Positions 52,825 through 61,566 of a stretch of DNA of 64,000 nt are shown in pieces; position 1 is the stretch's first letter, and each line of letters begins with the position of its first letter. This DNA is from CAWCQC01 sp963819905 (GTDB lineage: Bacteria > Actinomycetota > Thermoleophilia > Gaiellales > Gaiellaceae). The stretch is from contig CAWFXP010000010.1 in NCBI GenBank assembly GCA_963819905.1, forward strand, positions 62,001-126,000, read 5' to 3'. Under the pieces are notes generated by a model, which made no database searches, was not told where the DNA came from, and worked only from the letters and a program-made list of their open reading frames with translations. The translations under genes and the position numbers were made by a program.

Positions 52825-52845
52825 GCACACGTACGTCAGGTGTGC
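52825..52845. promoter_or_regulatory. Inverted repeat GCACAC-N9-GTGTGC between bioA and the Lrp gene
   Basis: Perfect 6-bp arms centred at 52835, between the divergent bioA -10 and the Lrp -10. It could be the operator of the Lrp protein or of a biotin regulator; it does not match BirA- or BioR-type sites I know. Confidence 0.4.
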
Positions 52846-52881
52846 AGACGCGGGCGGGCGGAACGGTGGCACGGACCGGGA

Positions 52882-52887
52882 TAAGGT
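52882..52887 (+). promoter_or_regulatory. -10 element (TAAGGT) of a probably leaderless Lrp gene
   Basis: TAAGGT ends 7 nt before ATG 52895 without a Shine-Dalgarno sequence between. Confidence 0.45.
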
Positions 52888-52894
52888 TCCTCGG

Positions 52895-53911
52895 ATGGCG
52901 CATCGGGAGGGGCGTTCGAGCCGAGAGCCGCGACTGACCGAACCATATCCACTCGGGCTCGCCGTGGACATGTCGGAGGTCGATCGAGCGATCATCCGGC
53001 TCCTCCAAGGCGACGGCCGAGCGGCCTACGCTCGAATGGCCCGTGAGCTCGGAGTTGCCGAGAAGACGGTGCGGAGACGAGTGCGTGAGCTCCGCGAGGC
53101 GGGCGTCATCGAGATCACGACGGTGACGGACCCCGAGCTTCTCGGATATCGCGCGATGGCGCTCGTCGGCATCGAGCTGGACGGCAGCAAGCGGACGTCG
53201 GAAGTGGCCTCGGAGCTGGCTGCGGTCGAGGCCGTCGACTACGTGGTCGTCACCACCGGCCGCTTCGAGCTGCTCGTCGAGGTCATCTGTCGAGAGCCGG
53301 CCGAGTTGCTTCGAACCGTCGAATCCGAAATCTGGCCGTTGCGGGCGGTCCGGGACATCGAGATCATTCCCTACCTCCGGCTCCACTACCAGGAGCCGCG
53401 CTGGGAGGCTGCGCACGGGCGGTCGAAGCGACGAAGCCTGCCAGGGGGAATTCTCCCCCTGGACGAGCTCGATCGCGCGATCCTTGCCGAGCTCAACGTC
53501 GACGGCCGCATGCCGTTTCAGCACATCGCGCGTTCGTTCTCCGTCTCCGAGTCCAAGGTGCGCCAGCGCGTCGCACGAATGCTCGACTCGGGCGCAGTCC
53601 GCATCCTCGCGATCACGAATCCCAGCAGCCTCGGCTTTCGCACGCTCGCGTGGCTCGGAATCAACCTCGCTCCACGAACGCGAATCGGAGAACTGGCCGA
53701 CCGGCTGTCCTCCCTCTCCTCGATCGCCTACCTCGCGATCTGCGCTGGCCGATACGACATCCTTGCCGAGGTGATCTGCGTCGATGACGGCGATCTCCTG
53801 CGCGTCATCGACGAAGAGGTCCGTCAAGAACCAGGGGTGGCACGCGCCGAGGCGTTCCTGATCCTCGATCTCTTCTACAAGCGCGTCCGGCCGCCACCCG
53901 GTCCGTTCTAA
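52895..53911 (+). CDS. Lrp/AsnC-family regulator with two modules
   Basis: 338 aa, twice the usual Lrp length. Module 1: helix-turn-helix MSEVDRAIIRLLQGDGRAAY ... AEKTVRRRVRELREAG with an RAM-like domain to about 180. Module 2: LDELDRAILAELNVDGRMPF ... SESKVRQRVARMLDSG and a second RAM domain ending FYKRVRPPPG. Such tandem Lrp proteins occur in actinobacteria near catabolic operons and sense small molecules through the RAM domains. ATG 52895 fits the leaderless -10. Divergent from bioA, upstream of the molybdenum-hydroxylase operon, which it may control. Confidence 0.9.
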   Translation: MAHREGRSSREPRLTEPYPLGLAVDMSEVDRAIIRLLQGDGRAAYARMARELGVAEKTVRRRVRELREAGVIEITTVTDPELLGYRAMALVGIELDGSKRTSEVASELAAVEAVDYVVVTTGRFELLVEVICREPAELLRTVESEIWPLRAVRDIEIIPYLRLHYQEPRWEAAHGRSKRRSLPGGILPLDELDRAILAELNVDGRMPFQHIARSFSVSESKVRQRVARMLDSGAVRILAITNPSSLGFRTLAWLGINLAPRTRIGELADRLSSLSSIAYLAICAGRYDILAEVICVDDGDLLRVIDEEVRQEPGVARAEAFLILDLFYKRVRPPPGPF

Positions 53912-53924
53912 CGATTTACGCCGC

Positions 53925-53953
53925 TTGACCCGCTTCGGGTGACGGTTTAGGCT
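53925..53953 (+). promoter_or_regulatory. Promoter of the molybdenum-hydroxylase operon with an operator in the spacer
   Basis: TTGACC (53925-53930), 17-bp spacer, TAGGCT (53948-53953). ACCCG-CTT-CGGGT at 53928-53940 is an inverted repeat inside the spacer. The following leader of about 190 nt holds a possible stem GACCGCC (54062-54068) and GGCGGTC (54085-54091), and a short ORF. Confidence 0.6.
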
Positions 53954-54031
53954 GCGCCGTGGCCTTGTGACCTCGAAAGACGGCTTCACGGTAGGCGACC
54001 GCGCACCGGCCGTGACAAGGGGCCGCTCACG

Positions 54032-54154
54032 TTGACCGAGACGTCGGGACAGCCGTACCGGGACCGCCGTACCATCTGCGCGCGGGCGGTCGTCCCCAAC
54101 GGCTACCCGGGGTCGTGGGTCTCCAGCACAGAGATAGGGGGTGCGAATCGATGA
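54032..54154 (+). CDS. Possible 40-aa ORF coupled to the large-subunit gene
   Basis: TTG 54032, with AGGGG 9 nt upstream, opens 40 codons (MTETSGQPYRDRR and so on) and its TGA overlaps the ATG of the next gene (ATGA). No homology is recognised; it could be a coupled leader peptide or a chance frame in GC-rich DNA. Confidence 0.25.
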   Translation: MTETSGQPYRDRRTICARAVVPNGYPGSWVSSTEIGGANR

Positions 54155-56538
54155 GCTACATCGGCAAGGCAGTTCCCGCGATGACGAACACGAGGCTCGT
54201 CGCCGGGAAGGGCACCTTCACTGACGACATCTCCGTACCGGGAATGACGTACATGGCGATCCTGCGCAGCCCGTATGCGCACGCGCGGATCCGCAACATC
54301 GATTCGAGCGCGGCCGAGGAACTGCCCGGAGTCGTGGGTGTACTGACCGGTCAGGAGATCTTCGAGACGACGGACCCGATCGTCGAGGCGTTCGACACCC
54401 AAGCCATGGGAGCGAAAGGCGTGAAATGGTACGCCCTCTGCCACGACCGGGTTCGCTACGTCGGCGAAGCGGTCGCGGCGGTCGTCGCCGAGGACAAGTT
54501 CACCGCGTACGAAGCCCTCGATCAGATCGAGGTCGACTACGAGGAGCTCCCGGTCGTCTCGGATCGAGACGAGGCGATGCAGCCCGAGGCGACCCTGATC
54601 GAGCCCGAGTGGGGCGACAACCTGATGGTCAGCCGCCACATCGTGCTCGGTGACCCGGATACGGCGTTCGCCGAGGCCGAGGGCACGATCACGGGAGTCG
54701 TGAAGTCAGCACGGATCAGCGGTGCTCCCCTCGAGCCGCGCGCCGTCGTCGCGACATACGACCCGCATCGCGACTTCCTCAAGACGTGGAACTCCACCCA
54801 GGCGCCTCACCCGCTCCGGTATTACCTCGCCGAGACCCTCCGCATGTCGGAGACCAAGATCCACGTGATCCAGCCCGACGTCGGGGGTGGATTCGGCCTC
54901 AAGACCCCGACCTTCCAGGAAGACGCGCTCGTTCCGTACGCCGCGATCAAGTACCTCCGACCCGTCAAGTGGGTCGAGGAGCGGACGGAGCACCTGCTCA
55001 CGTGCGGGCACGCGCGCGACACGCGCTTCCACTACGAGGCGGCCTTCAAGAACGACGGCACGATCATGGCCATCCGCGTCCGGGTCGTGGCCGACGTCGG
55101 CGCGCCGACCGCGCTCAACGGCTGGGGAATGTCGTTCGTCACGTGGTTCTGCCTGCCGGGGCCGTACAAGATCCCCAACGGCGAGACCGAGCTCCTGACT
55201 GCCATCACGAACAAGGGGCCGTGGAACGCGTATCGCGGGTTCGGCAAGGACGCGGCCGCCTTCGTCATGGACCGCATCGTCGACGAGGTCGCGAAGGCCA
55301 CGGGGCTCGAGACGACCGAGGTGCGCTTTCGCAACTTCATCCCGCCGGAGGAGTTCCCGTACCCACAGGTGTCCGGAGCGATGCTCGACAGCGGGAACTA
55401 CGCCGGCGCGCTCAGCCAACTCCTCGAGCTCGTGGACTACGAGAACTTCCCGAAGCTCCAGGAGGAGGCACGGCGCGAGGGCCGTTACATCGGCCTCGGC
55501 ATCGGACAGGAGCTGACCCCGGAAGGGTGCTCGATGCCGGGGGCGCTCGCTCTCTGCGGTTACGACTCGACCGAGGTCCGCGTCAGCCCCGCGGGCGACG
55601 TCATCGTCCTCACCGGCGTGACGTCTCCGGGCTCCGGGAACGAGACAGGCATCGCACAGATCGTCGCGGACACGCTCGGCTGCGAGCTTTCCCGCGTCCG
55701 TGTCGTCCAGGGCGACACCGAATCCTGTCCGTTCGGCTCCGGGAACTACAGCTCGCGCAGCGTGATCATGGGCGGCTCGGCGGGGTACCTCGCGGCGGGC
55801 GAGGTGCGCGAGAAGATGCTCACGATCGCGAGCCGCATGCTGGAGGCGGCGCATGACGACCTCGACGCCGCCGAGGGGAAGATCTTCGTCCGAGGCGCTC
55901 CCGATCGCTACGTGACGATCGACGACGTGGCGGCGCAGGCGTACCGGTTCACGCACAAGGACGTCATGGACGGGCTCGAGCCGGGGCTCGAGGTAACGCG
56001 CTACTTCAAGATGCCGAACGTCTACCACGAGCCCGAGCGACAGGGCCGTTTCAGCGCATATCCGTCGTGGCCGAACGGCGCGACCGCGTGCGTCGTCGAG
56101 GTCGACCCGGAGACCGGGCACGTGAAGATCCTCCGCTACGTGATGGTCCACGACGCCGGCAAGATCATCAACCCGCTGCTCGCTGAAGCTCAGCTTCACG
56201 GGGGCATCACACAGGGCTTCGGCGGCGCGATGTACGAGCTCGTCGCGTACGACGACGAGTGCCAGCCGCTGTCGACGACGTTCATGGACTACACGATCCC
56301 CACGGCCGTCGAGATGCCCAACTTCGAGACCGGACATCAGGAGACCCCGTCGCCGTTCACACCACTCGGCACGAAAGGGGTCGGGGAGTCCGGCGTCGGA
56401 GGCACGATCGGTTCGCTGATCGCCGCGATCGAGAACGCACTGCCGCACCTCGACCTCCACCTCAACGAGCTGCCGCTCATGCCCGAACGGGTCTGGACGG
56501 CGATTCAGAACGCAACCGAGAAGGCAGGAGTCAGCTGA
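54151..56538 (+). CDS. Molybdenum hydroxylase large subunit (CoxL/xanthine dehydrogenase family), copy 1
   Basis: 795 aa molybdopterin-cytosine-dinucleotide-binding subunit. LVAGKGTFTDDI at the start, GAPLEPRAVVA, VGGGFGLKTPTFQED, AYRGFGKDAA and the catalytic Glu in KGVGESGVGG near the end. The form I CO dehydrogenase loop AYXCSFR is absent, so CO is not the likely substrate; hydroxylation of an aromatic or N-heterocyclic ring is more likely. ATG 54151 has GGGGG 8-12 nt upstream. TGATG links it to the FAD subunit. The homologous gene at 59142 is a second copy. Confidence 0.92.
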   Translation: MSYIGKAVPAMTNTRLVAGKGTFTDDISVPGMTYMAILRSPYAHARIRNIDSSAAEELPGVVGVLTGQEIFETTDPIVEAFDTQAMGAKGVKWYALCHDRVRYVGEAVAAVVAEDKFTAYEALDQIEVDYEELPVVSDRDEAMQPEATLIEPEWGDNLMVSRHIVLGDPDTAFAEAEGTITGVVKSARISGAPLEPRAVVATYDPHRDFLKTWNSTQAPHPLRYYLAETLRMSETKIHVIQPDVGGGFGLKTPTFQEDALVPYAAIKYLRPVKWVEERTEHLLTCGHARDTRFHYEAAFKNDGTIMAIRVRVVADVGAPTALNGWGMSFVTWFCLPGPYKIPNGETELLTAITNKGPWNAYRGFGKDAAAFVMDRIVDEVAKATGLETTEVRFRNFIPPEEFPYPQVSGAMLDSGNYAGALSQLLELVDYENFPKLQEEARREGRYIGLGIGQELTPEGCSMPGALALCGYDSTEVRVSPAGDVIVLTGVTSPGSGNETGIAQIVADTLGCELSRVRVVQGDTESCPFGSGNYSSRSVIMGGSAGYLAAGEVREKMLTIASRMLEAAHDDLDAAEGKIFVRGAPDRYVTIDDVAAQAYRFTHKDVMDGLEPGLEVTRYFKMPNVYHEPERQGRFSAYPSWPNGATACVVEVDPETGHVKILRYVMVHDAGKIINPLLAEAQLHGGITQGFGGAMYELVAYDDECQPLSTTFMDYTIPTAVEMPNFETGHQETPSPFTPLGTKGVGESGVGGTIGSLIAAIENALPHLDLHLNELPLMPERVWTAIQNATEKAGVS

Positions 56539-57383
56539 TGCTCTCGACCGAGTTCGACTTCTACGCGCCGGCCTCGCTCGGCGACGCCCTCACGCTCCTG
56601 GAGGAGCGGGGCGAGGGCGCCAAGGTTCTCTCAGGCGGCATGAGCATGATGCCGGCCATGAATCTCGGGATACTGCGGCCGAGCACCGTCATCTCGCTCA
56701 ACCACGTCGCGAGTCTCGACTACGTGACGGAAGACGGGGACCGCCTCCTGATCGGCTGTATGACTCGTCACGACCGCGTGGCGACGGACCCACTCGTGCG
56801 ACAACATGTTCCGTTCCTCTCCGACGCCGCTTCGTGCATCGCCGACGTCCAGATCAGGCATCGCGGGACGATCGGGGGAAGCGTCGCGCACGCGGACCCC
56901 GCTGCCGACTACCTGCCGGTGCTGGTCGTCAGCGGTGCTACGTTCAAGCTCGCGAGCGTCCGGGGGGAACGCACCGTCGCGGCACACGACTTCTTCGTTG
57001 ACGTGATGATGACGAGCCTCGAGCCCGGCGAGATCGTCGTCGAGGTTCAGGTTCCCAAGCTGCCTCTCGGAAGCGGCTCGGCGTACGTCCGGCTCGTGCG
57101 GGTAGAGGGAAGCTTCGCGATCGTGAATGCCGCGGCGATCGTCGACGGCGGACTTGCGCTCGCCATCGGGGGTGCCACCCCGGCCCCCGTGCTCGTCGAC
57201 GTGACGACCGTCGACCTGTCGAATGGGCCCACGGAGGCACTGCTGGACGAGGTCGCCGACGCCGCCTACGCGGCGTGCGAGGACGCGTACGGCGATCTCA
57301 ACGGCTCCGAGACCTACCGGCGCGCGATGGCGCGCGTGTTTGCGAGACGGGCGGTGGAGACGGCCTCCTCCGCAAGGAGCTAG
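56538..57383 (+). CDS. Molybdenum hydroxylase FAD-binding subunit (CoxM family)
   Basis: 281 aa. FDFYAPASLGDALTLLEE, the FAD-binding AKVLSGGMSMMP-AMNLGI and IRHRGTIGGSVAHADPA are the standard CoxM motifs. Transfers electrons from the molybdenum site via 2Fe-2S clusters to FAD. ATG 56538 overlaps the stop of the large subunit. Single copy shared by both large subunits in the operon. Confidence 0.93.
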   Translation: MLSTEFDFYAPASLGDALTLLEERGEGAKVLSGGMSMMPAMNLGILRPSTVISLNHVASLDYVTEDGDRLLIGCMTRHDRVATDPLVRQHVPFLSDAASCIADVQIRHRGTIGGSVAHADPAADYLPVLVVSGATFKLASVRGERTVAAHDFFVDVMMTSLEPGEIVVEVQVPKLPLGSGSAYVRLVRVEGSFAIVNAAAIVDGGLALAIGGATPAPVLVDVTTVDLSNGPTEALLDEVADAAYAACEDAYGDLNGSETYRRAMARVFARRAVETASSARS

Positions 57384-57418
57384 GCGCGAGCCGGCGACGA
57401 CGAGAGGAGACGACAGCG

Positions 57419-57910
57419 ATGAAGGTTCCCATCTCGGTCACTGTGAACGAGCGATCGCACGACCTGCTCGTGGACACCCGGCTGACGCTCGTGTACATGC
57501 TGCGCGAGAACCTCACGCTGACGGGAAGCCACGTCGGTTGCGCAACCGGAAACTGCGGTGCCTGCACCGTGATGCTGGACGGCAAGACGGTCAAATCCTG
57601 CTCCGTCCTTGCGGCGGACATCAGCGGCTCGGAGATTCTCACGATCGAAGGGTTGAGCACCGGGGCTGCGGACCTGCACCCGGTCCAGCGGGCATTTGTC
57701 GAGAATCAGGGACTCCAGTGCGGCTTCTGCACGCCGGGCATGGTGCTGTCGACGCTCCAGCTTCTGGGGGAGAATCCTGACCCGAGCGAGGCGGAGATAC
57801 GCCACGCGATCGCGGGCAATCTCTGCCGCTGCACGGGATATCAGTTCATCGTGAAATCGATCGCCGCAGCGGCCGAGGCGAGGCGCCGAGACCGCGTAGC
57901 GGCGGCGTGA
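57419..57910 (+). CDS. Molybdenum hydroxylase 2Fe-2S subunit (CoxS family)
   Basis: 163 aa. Plant-ferredoxin-type cluster motif GCATGNCGACTVMLDG, and the second cluster CGFCTPGM with NLCRCTGYQFIV. ATG 57419 follows GAGAGGAG and begins the conserved ISVTVNERSHDL. 35 bp from the FAD-subunit stop. Completes the LMS hydroxylase. Confidence 0.95.
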   Translation: MKVPISVTVNERSHDLLVDTRLTLVYMLRENLTLTGSHVGCATGNCGACTVMLDGKTVKSCSVLAADISGSEILTIEGLSTGAADLHPVQRAFVENQGLQCGFCTPGMVLSTLQLLGENPDPSEAEIRHAIAGNLCRCTGYQFIVKSIAAAAEARRRDRVAAA

Positions 57911-57925
57911 CGCGAGACACGCGAG

Positions 57926-58384
57926 ATGCAGGTTTCGCAGTCACAGGTCTTTCCGTATCCGCGCGCGGCGGTGTGGGAGAAGCTCATGGACTTCGACGTC
58001 CTCGCTCGGACGCTGCCCGGGGTGGAAACGCTCGTACCGGTCGACGACGAGACGTGCAGGCTGACCGTCAAGGTGCTCGTGCCGTCGATCACCGGAACGT
58101 ACGAGGGCACCGTGCAGGTCGTTGAGAAACAGCCGATCGACGCCTACAAGCTACGCGGCGAGGCAAAGGGCCGGCTTGGCTGGGTCAAGGGCGATGCCGA
58201 CTTCGCGCTTCGCGACGAGGGGACGGGCACGGAGGTTCACTCCACGATGAACATCCAGACAGGTGGAGTCCTCTCCGGCGTTGGCCAGCGGTTCATGCAG
58301 GCGATCGCGAAGAGCATGATCAAGGACTTCTTCAAATCGTTCGAGAAGGAGCTCGGCGCCGCGGACGCGCCGGTAGCACGATGA
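57926..58384 (+). CDS. CoxG-like SRPBCC protein
   Basis: 152 aa. SRPBCC/CoxG fold: FPYPRAAVWEKLMDFDVLARTLPGVE, GTYEGTVQVVEK and GRLGWVKGDADF, with VLSGVGQRFMQAIAKSMIKDFF near the end. In CO dehydrogenase clusters CoxG helps attach or mature the enzyme at the membrane. ATG 57926. The stop overlaps the cyclase start by 4 bp. Confidence 0.88.
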   Translation: MQVSQSQVFPYPRAAVWEKLMDFDVLARTLPGVETLVPVDDETCRLTVKVLVPSITGTYEGTVQVVEKQPIDAYKLRGEAKGRLGWVKGDADFALRDEGTGTEVHSTMNIQTGGVLSGVGQRFMQAIAKSMIKDFFKSFEKELGAADAPVAR

Positions 58385-59145
58385 CGCTCCGGCCGGTCGA
58401 CCTCTCGCACCCGTTCAGCATGCACTCGCCCGGCTGGGTCAACTACCCCTCGCCGAAGATCTCGTACTTCCAGCGCCACGCGACCCACGGCATCGTCTCC
58501 CAGTGGCTCGAGACGCCGCTTCACATCTCCACGCACATCGACGGCGAGATGCACGGCGTCTCGGGCGGCAAGGACATCGCCAGCATGCCACTCGACCGGC
58601 TGTTCCGCGAAGGCGTGATCGTGGATCTCAGCGACGTGGTCGAGGACTGGAGCCTCATCACGCCCGAGATGATCCTCGAGAAGATGGAGGTTCGCAAGGG
58701 CGACATCCTCGTCCTCCATACCGGGTGGCATCGCTTCTACAACGGAGCGCCCGAGGAAGACGAGGTGCGCTACTTCTGCCACCATCCCGGCTGCGCGCCG
58801 GAGATGGCCGACTGGGTCGTTGCCATGGAGCTCGCCTGGTTCGGGATGGACACCGGGTCGGCCGACCACCCGATGAACACGTCGATCCAGATTCGCCGAC
58901 CGGATGTCGCTCGCGAGTACGAGCGACGCACGGGTAACGATCCCGCCGCGCAGTTTCCGCAGGAGGAGTGGTTCCCGATGCATCACGAGCCGTTCCGACA
59001 CGGGGTCGTGCATGCGGAGAACGTCGGCGGTGACATCGAGCAGGTGCTCAACCGCCGGTGCCTGATCGGGGCGTTTCCCTGGAAGTTCGTCGGCGGCGAG
59101 GCGAGCATCTGCCGCATCGTTGCGTTCGTCGAGGACGAGACGTGA
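58381..59145 (+). CDS. Cyclase/kynurenine formamidase-like hydrolase
   Basis: 254 aa. The metal motif HISTHIDGEMHG and the preceding VDLSHPF are those of the cyclase family (PF04199), which hydrolyses N-formyl or cyclic amide bonds; HPMNTSIQIRRP and HHEPFRHGVVHAENVGG are conserved later. In a heteroaromatic pathway it might open a ring or deformylate a product. ATG 58381; its stop overlaps the next start (GTGA). Confidence 0.85.
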   Translation: MTLRPVDLSHPFSMHSPGWVNYPSPKISYFQRHATHGIVSQWLETPLHISTHIDGEMHGVSGGKDIASMPLDRLFREGVIVDLSDVVEDWSLITPEMILEKMEVRKGDILVLHTGWHRFYNGAPEEDEVRYFCHHPGCAPEMADWVVAMELAWFGMDTGSADHPMNTSIQIRRPDVAREYERRTGNDPAAQFPQEEWFPMHHEPFRHGVVHAENVGGDIEQVLNRRCLIGAFPWKFVGGEASICRIVAFVEDET

Positions 59146-61538
59146 AGTACATCGGTCAGGAGATCACGAGCCTGACGAACACCGAGCTCGTAGCGGGGAA
59201 GAGCACGTTCGTGGACGATCTCCGCCTTCCGGAGACCGCTCACCTCGCGGTGCTTCGAAGCCCGTACGCGCACGCGCGCATCCGCTCGATCGACTCCCGC
59301 ACGTCCGAGGAGATGCCGGGGGTCCTCTGCGTTCTCACGGGAGCCGAGATCGCCGAGCGTACGAACCCGATCCCGGAGGCGTGGGACCCGGCCGAGGTCG
59401 GCGCCAAGAGCGTTCGCTGGTACAGCCTCTGCCCGGACCGCGCCCGCTTCGTTGGTGAGGCGGTCGCCGCGGTCGTCGCTGAGGACCGGTTCACGGCACA
59501 CGAGGCGCTCGCCTCGCTCGTCGTCGACTACGAGGAGCTTCCGGTGATCGTCGATCCCGAGGAGGCGATGAAGCCCGAGGCGCCGCTCATCGAGCCGGAC
59601 TGGGGGGAGAACCTCATCGTCACTCGTGACTTCCAGGTCGGCGAGCCCGATGCCGTCTTCGAAGAAGCCGGCGACCGGGTGGTACGCGGCACCGTCAAGT
59701 GCAATCGGGTGACGGGCGCGTCACTCGAGCCACGCGGCGTCCTCGCGGCATACGACCCGTACACCGAGTTCCTCACCGTCTGGGACTCCACCCAGGATCC
59801 GCATCCGCTTCGCGTCTACCTGGCCCAGACGCTTCGCATCCCGGAGACGAGGATCCGCGTCGTGCAACCGCGCGTCGGGGGCGCTTTCGGGCTCAAGCAG
59901 CCGACGTTTCAGGAGGAGCCCCTCGTCGCGTACGCCAGCATGAAGCTGGGACGACCCGTGAAATGGATCGAGGAGCGGTCCGAGAACTTCCTCGCCGGCG
60001 GGCATTCACGCGACACGCGGTTCTCGTACGAGGCGGCGTACGAGGACGACGGCCAGATCACCGCGATGCGGATCAGGGTCGTCGCCGACGTTGGCGCGCC
60101 GACCGCTCTCCTGGGCTGGGGCATGTCGTTCGTCACCTGGTACTGCCTGCCGACCGTCTACGACATCCCGAACGTCCGGATGCAGCTCTTCTCCGTCGTG
60201 ACGAACAAGTGCCCCTGGAACGCGTATCGCGGCTACGGGAAGGACGCAGCGTCATTCCTCATGGACCGGGTCGTGGACCAGGTGACCAAAGCGACAGGAC
60301 GCGACCGTGCGGAGGTGCGCTTTCGGAATTTCATCCTTCCCGACGCATTCCCCCATCCGCAGCCCTCTGGAGCGGTACTCGACAGCGGCAACTACCCGCT
60401 CGTCCTCGAGCGCGCCCTGGAGCTGATCGGCCGCGACGAGTTCGCCGAGCTCCAGGAGCAAGCGCGGCGAGACGGGCGCCGCATCGGCCTGGGGATCGGC
60501 CAGGAGCTCACGCCCGAAGGCGCATCCGTGCCGGGCTCCGTGATGATCGGCGGCTACGACGGCACGACCGTCCGAGTCAGCCCGAGCGGAGACGTGATGG
60601 TGCTGACGGGCGTCACCTCTCCAGGCTGCGGCAACGAAACGGCGATCGCCCAGCTCACAGCGGACGGGCTCGGTTGCGAGCTCGCTCGGATCCGCGTCAT
60701 CCAGGGGGACACGGACACATGCCCCTGGGGGCTCGGGAACTACAGCTCGCGAAGCGTGATCATGGGCGGCTCCGCTGCGCACGAGGCGTCCGTTCAGCTG
60801 CGCGAGAAGATGGCCGGGATCGCGGCCAGCATGCTCGAGGTAGCCGCCGAGGACGTCGTCGCCGAGGACGACGCCTTCTCGGTTCGCGGCATGCCGGCCC
60901 GCTCGCTGTCGTTCGGGGAGGTCGCCTCCCAGGCCTATCGTCATACACACGGTCGCCACATGGACGACGTCGAGCCTGCGCTCGAGGTCACGCGGCACTT
61001 CAAGATCGGGAACGTCTACCACCAGCCGGAGAAGCAGGGTCGGTTCAGCACGTATCCCACCTGGCCGTACGGCTCGGTCGCGTGCATCGTCGAGGTCGAC
61101 CCCGACACCGGGTACTTCCGCGTCTTGCGCTACGTCCTCGTCCACGACGCGGGGAAAATCATCAATCCACTGCTCGCAAACGCGAACCTCCACGGAGCGA
61201 TCGCTCAGGGAATCGGAGGCGCCGTCTACGAGGAGATCGTCTACGACGAGGCCGGGCAGCCGCTCACCTCGACGTTCATGGACTACACGATCCCCACCGC
61301 CGTCGAGGTTCCCATGGTCGAGCTCGCGCACGAGGAGAGCCCGTCGCCCTTCACGCCGCTCGGCGCCAAGGGGGTCGGGGAATCGGGGGTCGGCGGTGCG
61401 CTCGGCGCCCTCTGCAGCGCGATCGAGAACGCATTCCCCGAGCTCGAGCTGTGGCTCGACTCGTTGCCGCTGACGCCGGTGCGGGTGTGGAGCGCGCTGG
61501 AGGACGCCCGGGCGCGGGCGGCTGCGCAGAGCGCGTGA
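59142..61538 (+). CDS. Molybdenum hydroxylase large subunit (CoxL/xanthine dehydrogenase family), copy 2
   Basis: 798 aa, clearly paralogous to the protein at 54151 over its full length (LVAGKSTFVDDLRLPE, GASLEPRGVLA, VGGAFGLKQPTFQEEP, AYRGYGKDAA, KGVGESGVGG). The two differ in many places around the substrate pocket. GTG 59142 overlaps the cyclase stop by 4 bp. No second FAD or iron-sulfur gene accompanies it, so it probably shares those of copy 1, or forms a mixed enzyme. Confidence 0.92.
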   Translation: MKYIGQEITSLTNTELVAGKSTFVDDLRLPETAHLAVLRSPYAHARIRSIDSRTSEEMPGVLCVLTGAEIAERTNPIPEAWDPAEVGAKSVRWYSLCPDRARFVGEAVAAVVAEDRFTAHEALASLVVDYEELPVIVDPEEAMKPEAPLIEPDWGENLIVTRDFQVGEPDAVFEEAGDRVVRGTVKCNRVTGASLEPRGVLAAYDPYTEFLTVWDSTQDPHPLRVYLAQTLRIPETRIRVVQPRVGGAFGLKQPTFQEEPLVAYASMKLGRPVKWIEERSENFLAGGHSRDTRFSYEAAYEDDGQITAMRIRVVADVGAPTALLGWGMSFVTWYCLPTVYDIPNVRMQLFSVVTNKCPWNAYRGYGKDAASFLMDRVVDQVTKATGRDRAEVRFRNFILPDAFPHPQPSGAVLDSGNYPLVLERALELIGRDEFAELQEQARRDGRRIGLGIGQELTPEGASVPGSVMIGGYDGTTVRVSPSGDVMVLTGVTSPGCGNETAIAQLTADGLGCELARIRVIQGDTDTCPWGLGNYSSRSVIMGGSAAHEASVQLREKMAGIAASMLEVAAEDVVAEDDAFSVRGMPARSLSFGEVASQAYRHTHGRHMDDVEPALEVTRHFKIGNVYHQPEKQGRFSTYPTWPYGSVACIVEVDPDTGYFRVLRYVLVHDAGKIINPLLANANLHGAIAQGIGGAVYEEIVYDEAGQPLTSTFMDYTIPTAVEVPMVELAHEESPSPFTPLGAKGVGESGVGGALGALCSAIENAFPELELWLDSLPLTPVRVWSALEDARARAAAQSA

Positions 61539-61566
61539 CATCGGCGAACTGCTTCGAGGGGGTGCT

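Noticed and set aside
54151..56538. Form I carbon monoxide dehydrogenase
   Set aside because: The active-site loop AYXCSFR is not present (AYRGFGKDAA instead) and neighbouring genes indicate another substrate.
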